A stretch of 64,000 nt of DNA from Effrenium voratum (taxonomy: Eukaryota; Sar; Dinophyceae; Suessiales; Symbiodiniaceae): NCBI GenBank assembly GCA_963377175.1, contig CAUJNA010002157.1, positions 40,001-104,000 on the forward strand. The letters run 5' to 3'. Below the pieces are notes generated by a model. That model had not been told where the DNA came from and ran no database searches. It saw only the letters and a program-made list of their open reading frames with translations. Position numbers and translations under genes: made by a program. Positions 45,310 to 53,967 of the stretch are shown piece after piece; within the stretch, counting starts at the first letter, position 1, and every line of letters starts with the position of its first letter.

Positions 45310-48300
45310 GATGCTCAATTGCTTGATCTTTTGGGCAGGTGAGAGTTGCAAGCCCAGCGTGGCAAGAAAGAAGTGGTAGGCAACGGACAACAGGCAAGAC
45401 TAACTATGAGTGTGGGTGCTTGTTGCTTGTGGGGAGTGTGGGTGGCCCAGCTTGATGTGACTGACATCACGACGGTCATATGAGCTTTGCCTCTGATTCC
45501 AAGTCAACTCAGCTCACGCTGATTGGGTTTTGTGGTTTTGTTGTTGAAAAGGAGAGCACGATCTGCAGAAGTTGGATGTCCGGGTGACTTAGGGATGACT
45601 CAGGGATTTCTTGGTGACAATGGCCTGAGCCGAGTGGCATGTTGTGCCCAGAGTCACCGTGGGGATTCAGGTGTCATGGGCTCATGGTGCTAGGGGCTTG
45701 CAAAGATAGCTTGCAGCAGTCTGGCTGTCGCCGTTTTTTCCCAGGGAGTGGTTGCCATCTCCCCTGGTATCACCTTAGAGAACAGCTGGCCAGTACAGGA
45801 AGGGTGGGATAAAAGGGGAGGGCCGGAAGGAAAGAGTGTGATAGTGATAGGGGATTAGACTTGATGCACAGGCTTCTCAACCAACTGCTTGTGGCAAGCC
45901 AAAAGCAAGTGGGCGGCAGACTATGAGTGCTGGTTTTCACGACTTGCTTGTCGCTTGTGTGGAGTGTGAGTGGCCCAGAATGATGAGACTGACATCACGA
46001 CGGTCATATGAGCTTTGCCTCTGATTCCAAGTCAACTCAGCTCACGCTGATTGGGTTTTGTGGTTTTTGTTGCTGAAAAGGAGAGCACGATCTGCAGAAG
46101 TTGGATGTCCGGGTGACTTAGGGATGACTCAGGGATTTCTTGGTGACAATGGCCTGAGCCGAGTGTTATGTTGCGCCCAGAGTCACCGTAGGGATTCAGG
46201 TGTCATGGGCTCATGGTGCTAGGGGCTTGCAAAGATAGCTTGCAGCAGTGTGGCTGTCGCCGTGCCTTTTTCCCAGGGAGTGGTTGCCATCTCCCCTGGT
46301 ATCACCTTGGAGCACAGCTGGCCAGTACAGGAAGGGTGGGATAAAAGGGGAGGGCCGGAAGGAACGAGTGTGATAGTGATAGGGGATTAGACTTGATGCA
46401 CAGGCTTCTCAACCAACTGCTTGTGGCAAGCCAAAAGCAAGTGGGCGGCAGACTATGAGTGCTGGTTTTCACGACTTGCTTGTTGCTTGTGGGGAGTGCG
46501 AGTGGCCCAGCATGATGAGACTGACATCACGACGGTCATATGAGCTTTGCCTCTGATTCCAAGTCAACTCAGCTCACGCTGATTGGGTTTTGTGGTTTTT
46601 GTGGCTGAAAAGGAGAGTGGATACACTCAGCAAGGTCTGCAGAAGTTGGATGTCCGGGTGACTTAGGGATGACTCGGGGATTGCTTGGTGACAATGGCCT
46701 GAGCCGAGTGGTATGTTGCGCCCAGAGTCACCGTGGGGATTCAGGTGTCATGGGCTCATGGTGCTAGGGGCTTGCAAAGATAGCTTGCAGCAGTCTGGCT
46801 GTCGCCGTGCCTTTTTCCCAGGGAGTGGTTGCCATCTCCCCTGGTATCACCGCAGGGGATAGCTGACCATCACAAAAGAGGGGAGTGATGATATGTAATA
46901 CAGGGATTCAATGAGGTGAGGGTCCATGATAGGGGCTGGCAAGAGATGACAGAGGACTGCAGGAAGGAAAGAGTGTGATAGGGGATTAGACTTGATGCAC
47001 AGGCTTCTCAACCAACTTCTTGAGCAGGTGAGAGTTAACAGCGCGGCGTGACAAGGCAGAAGCAAGTGGGCGGCAGACTATGAGTGCTGGTTTTCACGAC
47101 TTGCTTGTTGCTTGTGGGGAGTGTGAGTGGCCCAGCATGATGAGACTGACATCACGACGGTCATATGAGCTTTGCCTCTGATTCCAAGTCAACTCAGCTC
47201 ACGCTGATTGGGTTTTGTGGTTTTTGTTGCTGAAAAGGAGAGCACGATCTGCAGAAGTTGGATGTCCGGGTGACTTAGGGATGACTCAGGGATTTCTTGG
47301 TGACAATGGCCTGAGCCGAGTGGTATGTTGCGCCCAGAGTCACCGTGGGGATTCAGGTGTCATGGGCTCATGGTGCTAGGGGCTTGCAAAGATAGCTTGC
47401 GGCAGTCTGGCTGTCGCCGTGCCTTTTTCCCAGGGAGTGGTTGCCATCTCCCCTGGTATCACCGCAGGGGATAGCTGACCATCACAAAAGAGGGGAATGA
47501 TGACATGTGATACAGGGATTCAATGAGGTGAGGGTCCATGATAGGGGCTGGCAAGAAATGACAATGCCGGATGAAAGAGGACTGCAGGAAGGAAAGAGTG
47601 TGAAAGGGAATTAGACTTGATGCACAGGCTTCTCAACCAACTGCTTGAGCAGGTGAGAGTTAACAGCGTGGCGTGGCAAGGCAGAAGCAAGTGGGCGGCA
47701 GACTATGAGTGCTGGTTTTCACGACTTGCTTGTTGCTTGTGGGGAGTGCGAGTGGCCCAGCATGATGAGACTGACATCACGACGGTCATATGAGCTTTGC
47801 CTCTGATTCCAAGTCAACTCAGCTCACGCTGATTGGGTTTTGTGGTTTTTGTTGCTGAAAAGGAGAGCGCGATACACTCAGCAAGGTCTGCAGAAGTTGG
47901 ATGTCCGGGTGACTTGAGGATGACTCAGGGATTTCTTGGTGACAATGGCCTGAGCCGAGTGGTATGTTGCGCCCAGAGTCACCGTGGGGATTCAGGTGTC
48001 CTGGGCTCATGGTGCTAGGGGCTTGCAAAGATAGCTTGCGGAAGTCTGGCCTTTTTCCCAGGGAGTGGTTGCCATCTCCCCTGGTATCACCGCAGGGGAT
48101 AGCTGACCATCACAAAAGAGGGGAGTGATGATATGTAATACAGGGATTCAATGAGGTGAGGGTCCATGATAGGGGCTGGCAAGAGATGACAATGCCGGAT
48201 GAAAGAGGACTGCAGGAAGGAAACAGTGTGATAGGGGATTAGAGTTGATGCACAGGCTTCTCAACCAACTTCTTGAGCAGGTGAGAGTCAAAAGCGTGGC

Positions 48301-48884
48301 GTGGCAAGCCAGAAGCAAGTGGGCGGCAGACTATGAGTGCTGGTTTTCACGACTTGCTTGTTGCTTGTGGGGAGTGTGGGTGGCCCAGCATGATGAGACT
48401 GACATCACGACGGTCATATGAGCTTTGCCTCTGATTCCAAGTCAACTCAGCTCACGCTGATTGGGTTTTGTGGTTTTTGTTGCTGAAAAGGAGAGTGGAT
48501 ACACTCAGCAAGGTCTGCAGAAGTTGGATGTCCGGGTGACTTAGGGATGACTCAGGGATTTCTTGGTGACAATGGCCTGAGCCGAGTGGTATGTTGCGCC
48601 CAGAGTCACCGTGGGGATTCAGGTGTCATGGGCTCATGGTGCTAGGGGCTTGCAAAGATAGCTTGCAGCAGTCTGGCTGTCGCCGTGCCGTTTTCCCAGG
48701 GAGTGGTTGCCATCTCCCCTGGTATCACCGCAGGGGATAGCTGACCATCACAAAAGAGGGGAATGATGACATGTGATACAGGGATTCAATGAGGTGAGGG
48801 TCCATGATAGGGGCTGGCAAGAGATGACAATGCCGGATGAAAGAGGACTGCAGGAAGGAAAGAGTGTGATAGGGGATTAGACTT
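45310..48884. repeat. Satellite array of 528-628 bp units
   Basis: The anchor TGACATCACGACGGTCATAT occurs at 45,462, 45,990, 46,522, 47,147, 47,772 and 48,400, giving spacings of 528, 532, 625, 625 and 628. Units are very similar. The long and short forms differ in a segment after CCCTGGTATCACC: long units carry GCAGGGGATAGCTGACCATC and about 95 further bases, while short units carry a GCTGGCCAGTACAGGAAGGG version. Copy 1 has a diverged left flank. The last copy is cut at GATTAGACTT (48,875-48,884), where the retroelement begins. The short frames inside are shared among copies only because the DNA is, so I do not call them genes. Confidence 0.9.
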
Positions 48885-49443
48885 TGTTTTTGGGGGCATG
48901 TACTTTTATCATAGCATGTTTCATGCCGAAGCCCAACGCGGCTTTTGGCTCAAGCTTTTCAATCCGGCAACTAGCCCTTGCAATTTCGTCACCGCGCACT
49001 GCGGCACGTCACGCTCATCTTCGGCAAACAGTGCCGCTGCTGAGCGCTCGTGGTGGTGTTTCCGGTGGAGGTTGGTCGGGGGTTCTGGTTGGGGTTGGTG
49101 CGCATTTGGTTTGCTTTGCTTGCTTCGCTCGCTTTGCTTGCCCGCGTTGGTGCTGCTGCTCGTGCGCTTGCTGCGCTGCTGCCCTTGCTGGGTTCTTTCT
49201 TCTGTTAGTTAAGCTGGCACCCCTTTTGGTTCGTGTTTGTGTCGGCCGAGGGCAACCGCTTTGCCCTTGGGACCGGGGGGATAAGGTGGTCTCTTCTTGT
49301 TGGTGGGTTAGGGCCTGTTTTATCCATCCCGAAACTCTGTTTCAAACCCTTTCGCAGGTTATCAGCCGTAGGATTCGTCCTCGGTTGGCACCGCGAACCC
49401 CTTTCTAACAACCCTGCAGGCATCGTAGGGTAGTGTAAATAGT
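48885..49443 (+). other. Putative 5' LTR and leader of the retroelement
   Basis: This 559-nt stretch lies between the satellite junction and the Gag ATG. It starts with TG and is T/G-rich in its middle (TTTGCTTTGCTTGCTTCGCT). At 48,943-48,954 it contains TTTTGGCTCAAG, the last 12 bases of the dinoflagellate spliced leader as I remember it. CGCAGGTTATCAGCC (about 49,353) vaguely resembles an LTR end plus a primer-binding site, but this is weak. No second copy is present to prove an LTR. A TTG-led frame through here has no homology I recognise. Confidence 0.45.
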
Positions 49444-52400
49444 ATGGCGGGAATCACTGAGGATGGACCTCATGTGGTGACCGATGAATGGGTTCTCGGC
49501 CAGGCCGGAATCTTGGACGTTGTGAATGACGACCAAGTGCCCGGACAGCCGATGTTTTCCGGTCCTGACTTTTTGTCGGACCACACTTTTTCAGAAGCAA
49601 TGCCTTCAGGAAGGTCCAGTGCTACTCGCACTGATGACCTATCGTCTAATGCCTCAAGAGCTAATCGCTCTCAGGGTCATGGGGCTAATCGTCCTGACCA
49701 TGATGATTCCGTCTCAGGACGTGATGATGACGAGCCCGGTATTGCACCTGGAGCTCAATCCTCATCTTTCCCGGAGCTGATGAATATTGGTCAGTCCGAG
49801 TTTCGTGACTCTCAAAGTAGCAGTAGACCTGTGCCAACCAGTAGTATAGTTTTTCAAGCGCTCGGTAATCCCGAACCTGGTACATCCAGTGGAGTTGCAT
49901 TTGACGTTCATCTGCCGACCGAATCCGGTGGGCTCGATTGGAGAGCCTCATGGCCCAACGACGGAAACATTTTTGGTATGGATTTTGCCTCATGGATGCC
50001 AGGGCCACCTGCCCCGTCATCTTTCCCGCATTTCCAAAGCCCAAAACGAGCTGCTGGAAGCGACGAATTCATGCTACCTTTGTCAATTGAGAATCTCAAT
50101 CCTGACGTGGCCAACCGTAACGTCAGGCCGAGGCCGTCGGTAAACCCGACCATGAGGAACATGTCCCCTCCCCCAGGACTCTCAGGATTTGAGAGGCCTA
50201 GGGAGCGTAATATCGTAGATAGATTGGATTTGCATCCCAGTCCAACCCCAAGCAAACGATCAAGGTCAAATTCGACTGGATCGCATAGGGCAAGGGGGAT
50301 GGATCGGGAAACTGCTCACAGGGGTAACCCCAGTGCGCGGGACTCAGGACGCGGCCGATCAGGTGACCCAGCGTCAATCATTGGAAGAGACCCGTTAAAC
50401 GCGGACACACTCGTTAACGTGCTTGATGGGATCGAAGCATTTCAGGAGGAATATAATAGGTCAAGTGGCTTGAACGCACAAGATGTTCGCCCTACGCCCA
50501 ACGCGGCTTCCATTTTCGCTCTGGACAATATGGACGGAGCTAATGTTCCGATAGAATCTGAGTCCATGATGGCATCAAGTTCTAGTCGCAATCATACCAT
50601 CAATAATGGAACTGATATTGAATCGATGTCTGAGTCTAGAGTGTCCAATGCGACCGACTTGAATGACATTGTTATTGCTGACTCGAGACCTGATGTTCCT
50701 ATGCGAACGGATAGGCCTGTTGTTCCCAAACTGTCCGTGGCTAAAGGCCTGGGCATGACACAACCCTCTGCGGTTCGTGATGCTAGGAGATCTGCTCCGT
50801 ATCAGAGTCAATCTCCTAATCGGAGTGAGTTCCCACGGCCATCAACGGCCGTCCAGGATGATTTCAGAACTCCTCCGAGATCTAATCCAATCATGGTTGA
50901 TTTGTCCACTCCTCGAAATCGCGGATCAGGATTTGGTCCTGCGAGTGAGGAGCAACCCAACGAGGTTGCTGATCTTGTAACAGCCCTTGAAAGAGGGAGA
51001 GTGGATTCTTCGGTAAGTGCGATCATTCATCGCCTGGTTGCTAAGGTCGAAGACCTTGGGCGTAGGAATGATAGAAGTGATCAATGCATCAAGCAGCTCT
51101 CCACTGAGGTTAACTCGTGGAGGGCCAAATACGAACAATGCGTCCATGTGAGTAGCACGTGTACGCAGGCTGCGAACGCGGCCATGCAGCTATCACAAGG
51201 GACTAAGGACATCGTGACCGAGCTTGGCCAACGCGTCAAGATCGTTGCCAATCGCATGATAAGCATAGGCGATGCCCTAAATGAGCGAGCCAGCTATGAT
51301 GATGTTGCTCGCTCCATCACCCAGGTTCAAACTGTTTTTGAATCTCTTTCTGATCGTGTAACCGGGCTTATAGCTCGTGTTGATATGATCGAGAGATCTC
51401 TAGTGGAGAGCCAATCCAACCATCCTGCTATTGGTGGAGTAAACCTCAAAATCGAGGACCTGTCCACTAGGGTATGTCAGATTGATAGGATGATGCAAGA
51501 TGTCGAACAACGCTGGACCAATAATAGGGACGGCATAAAGTGGGTTAAAGACCAACTTTATGAGACACAAGCCAACCTTGAGATAAAGTCAAGGGACTGC
51601 AAATCCTACACGGACAAGCAAAATACTCATAACATGGCCGTTTCGACTACGCTCAACAGTAAGCTCGAGCAAATGCTCGAGGTGCTGGGTAATACGGCCC
51701 AGAGAATTAACTCCCTCGAGTCAAGGCACTCGAACCAGGCCTCAAGTAGTGGATTGAACGATCACACAGGGGGAAGGCGTGCCGCGTCCCGTACTCCGGA
51801 TAAGCGGCCACCTCCACCTGGCCCTCCTGATGATGATCCTCCACCACCTCCTCCTCCAGATTGGCAAAGCCCAGGAGGAGGGGGGAAGAAGAGTGCCGCC
51901 GGTGGGAACCCTGGCAACCCTGGTAAACCCAGATGTAAATATGTAGGTGATGGATATAATCATCTCATGGCTGAGTTTCACTGCAAGGGATGCAGAGGTG
52001 ATATTTGTGAATATTGTTTCTCGTTTAAAGAGAACCTGTGTGAAGAATGTTCCCGTAACGGACCCCGATGCGGAGTCTGTAGGGAGAGCTCGTTCCTGAC
52101 CAAGGGAATTGAGTGTCAGTTTTGCAAGACCTACTACTGCACCAGACATTCTGCTGGGCAGGATGACTACAGGAGATTTGGATTTGTCCAGGGTCCCTGT
52201 TGTCTTGCGTGCCTTAGGGATGAAACTAGGAGGAGAAGGGATCCCGATGGTAACCGTGTCAGGAATAGATCGCCTGGAGGCGTACCTGAGACGAACCCGA
52301 CGCGGTCGTACTCGCCGCCTCTGCGGCCACCCGTTGACAGATTCCGTGACACTCCAACTGGGGGTCAACCCAACGCGGCTGACCTTCAGAGTCCTCCGAA

Positions 52401-53967
52401 GGCTGCGCAACCTGTGCCCCTGGATAAACGTGAAACCGGATATTATCCAGGATTTGATCCCAACGGTACAAGGCCGAAGGATCCTTCAGGCCTTGAGCCG
52501 CCGACCATGCGTGGCCCCGATCCTCCTGACAAGAAATGTCGGATGTGTGATCGGGATATTCCTGACCCCAGCAAAATTGAGGAATGTAAGATATGCATGA
52601 AAAGGGCATGTGAGATTTGCATTCCGAAGGCTACTCGCCTTTGTCCTGTATGTGCATTATCAATCGGTAGTTCTCAGGTTCCACAGCATCTTTTCGGAAC
52701 TGGTGGCGGCGGGTACAGTAGCCACCATGATCCGAACTGTACAGCTGCGACTAAGTGCATTCCCATAGACCTCCCGCCAGAGCCCGACGCGGCTGGGCTG
52801 AGGGTATGGATAGCCAATATGAAGGAAGCTGTTAGCAATGCCTACAGCTATGATGGACTTTACGTCATCAATTGGCTAACTGAAGTCGAGAAGGCAAAGA
52901 CCTTTGATGAACTGGATGGGGAATGTAAATACCACATCCTTGAAGCCAGGTTCAATGCAGCCATTCGGAAGTGCATCAAGACTGTTGCAATCATCGATAA
53001 GATTAATCGTCTCACCGAAGCCGCTCAACGCTCCAACAATCGCATCAAGAGTAGGCAGATCCTGTGGCTCTTATACGACCACTTAAGGACTGCAAATATC
53101 GGAGAGCAATCATTCAGGATAATTGAGCTCTCAAACTTGCGATGCAGTGTTTCATCTTTCTATACTGAAGAGGAGCGACTTGAAAGGTTCATCGCGAAGT
53201 GGGATCACATCCTTGCGGGTCTCGATGAACCGCTGACCGAGCAGGTAAAGCGGTCGCTATTCAGTGAGAAGGTTAGACACCTCAACTGTTTGGCTCATGA
53301 TATCAGGGAATGGGATAGGAATATATCCAACCCTGATGTTTGTAGCTATGAATGGCTTCGTGCTCGTTGTAAGAACGAAATTGACCGCTGGAGGGTTCGT
53401 AAGAATCAGGTCAATATGCACAAAGACTTTTACGAACGATCTCAGTCCAGGGACAGGGCCCAGAAACCTGGTGCTCCTGGTCCTCCCGTCAGGAGACGAT
53501 CTCCGTTTGGAGATTCCCATAGGGACAAGTACTCTCCCAGGAATCGGGAGCAGGACAAGCGGCGTACGCCTAGCCCTAGGGGCGAACCCCCAAGGAGGCC
53601 CAGATCTACGTCGCCCGGTGCTCCCGCGATTGATGCGTGCAGGGACTTCGCGCGTGGATACTGTTCGCGCGGACAAGAGTGCAAATTCGCACACACAAGA
53701 ACTGGGAGTTCCGATGCGAAACGCAAAGAGCGTCCTCCCCTGATTCCAGGGTATTGCGCCCAATGGGTTTCCTATGGAAAGTGCATGAGGGATAAGTGTG
53801 ATTACAAGCATGCAAAGCCACCTGAGCATTTGCTGAAAGAAGCGAAGCAACACACTGCGGCCCCAGCGACCGAGTCTGCCGATGCGCAACCCGAGTCTGC
53901 TGAACCTACTACCACTGCTGACGACAGGACATATAGTCCTGCCCCTGATTTGTCAGCGGGTTTTTGA
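49444..53967 (+). CDS. gag: Gag polyprotein of the copia-type element (1507 aa)
   Basis: Structural protein that should form the particle and bind element RNA. The ATG has A at -3 and G at +4. Residues 1-500 are Ser/Asn/Asp/Pro-rich and disordered. Roughly 530-775 looks like coiled coil. A Pro tract (788-808) follows. Cys-rich module 1 (831-923) and module 2 (1032-1070) have RING/B-box-like C..C pairs. A helical core (about 1095-1340; FIAKWDHILAGLDEPL, then HDIREWDR) resembles the dinoflagellate copia Gag core as I recall it. Two CCCH fingers follow: C1399-x7-C-x5-C-x3-H1417 and C1438-x8-C-x4-C-x3-H1456. It is about three times the length of a usual copia Gag. CCCH fingers stand where a CCHC knuckle is normal. 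TGA lies directly after a slippery heptamer. Confidence 0.8.
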   Translation: MAGITEDGPHVVTDEWVLGQAGILDVVNDDQVPGQPMFSGPDFLSDHTFSEAMPSGRSSATRTDDLSSNASRANRSQGHGANRPDHDDSVSGRDDDEPGIAPGAQSSSFPELMNIGQSEFRDSQSSSRPVPTSSIVFQALGNPEPGTSSGVAFDVHLPTESGGLDWRASWPNDGNIFGMDFASWMPGPPAPSSFPHFQSPKRAAGSDEFMLPLSIENLNPDVANRNVRPRPSVNPTMRNMSPPPGLSGFERPRERNIVDRLDLHPSPTPSKRSRSNSTGSHRARGMDRETAHRGNPSARDSGRGRSGDPASIIGRDPLNADTLVNVLDGIEAFQEEYNRSSGLNAQDVRPTPNAASIFALDNMDGANVPIESESMMASSSSRNHTINNGTDIESMSESRVSNATDLNDIVIADSRPDVPMRTDRPVVPKLSVAKGLGMTQPSAVRDARRSAPYQSQSPNRSEFPRPSTAVQDDFRTPPRSNPIMVDLSTPRNRGSGFGPASEEQPNEVADLVTALERGRVDSSVSAIIHRLVAKVEDLGRRNDRSDQCIKQLSTEVNSWRAKYEQCVHVSSTCTQAANAAMQLSQGTKDIVTELGQRVKIVANRMISIGDALNERASYDDVARSITQVQTVFESLSDRVTGLIARVDMIERSLVESQSNHPAIGGVNLKIEDLSTRVCQIDRMMQDVEQRWTNNRDGIKWVKDQLYETQANLEIKSRDCKSYTDKQNTHNMAVSTTLNSKLEQMLEVLGNTAQRINSLESRHSNQASSSGLNDHTGGRRAASRTPDKRPPPPGPPDDDPPPPPPPDWQSPGGGGKKSAAGGNPGNPGKPRCKYVGDGYNHLMAEFHCKGCRGDICEYCFSFKENLCEECSRNGPRCGVCRESSFLTKGIECQFCKTYYCTRHSAGQDDYRRFGFVQGPCCLACLRDETRRRRDPDGNRVRNRSPGGVPETNPTRSYSPPLRPPVDRFRDTPTGGQPNAADLQSPPKAAQPVPLDKRETGYYPGFDPNGTRPKDPSGLEPPTMRGPDPPDKKCRMCDRDIPDPSKIEECKICMKRACEICIPKATRLCPVCALSIGSSQVPQHLFGTGGGGYSSHHDPNCTAATKCIPIDLPPEPDAAGLRVWIANMKEAVSNAYSYDGLYVINWLTEVEKAKTFDELDGECKYHILEARFNAAIRKCIKTVAIIDKINRLTEAAQRSNNRIKSRQILWLLYDHLRTANIGEQSFRIIELSNLRCSVSSFYTEEERLERFIAKWDHILAGLDEPLTEQVKRSLFSEKVRHLNCLAHDIREWDRNISNPDVCSYEWLRARCKNEIDRWRVRKNQVNMHKDFYERSQSRDRAQKPGAPGPPVRRRSPFGDSHRDKYSPRNREQDKRRTPSPRGEPPRRPRSTSPGAPAIDACRDFARGYCSRGQECKFAHTRTGSSDAKRKERPPLIPGYCAQWVSYGKCMRDKCDYKHAKPPEHLLKEAKQHTAAPATESADAQPESAEPTTTADDRTYSPAPDLSAGF
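53958..53964 (+). promoter_or_regulatory. Programmed -1 frameshift site GGGTTTT
   Basis: In the Gag frame the bases read G GGT TTT followed at once by TGA (53,965-53,967). This fits the X XXY YYZ rule for -1 slippage. After slippage the next codon is TTG at 53,964, exactly where the second frame opens. A hairpin is possible just downstream (GAGGG 53,968-53,972 with CCCTC 53,984-53,988). Its loop GGGC (53,975-53,978) could pair with GCCC at 54,010-54,013 as a pseudoknot. The three-base spacer is shorter than usual. Confidence 0.75.

Noticed and set aside
45310..48884. Possible CRISPR array or tandem RNA genes in the repeats
   Set aside because: Units exceed 500 bp with no short repeat-spacer pattern, and nothing resembles rRNA or tRNA; it is a satellite.
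48884..49408. 174-codon frame in the element leader
   Set aside because: It starts at TTG, is Cys/Phe/Leu-rich from a T/G-rich tract, and lacks any motif; more likely LTR/leader.
52109..53743. Long alternative frames inside Gag on both strands
   Set aside because: Shadows of the biased Gag coding frame; none has a motif, while the Gag frame has clear zinc-binding patterns.
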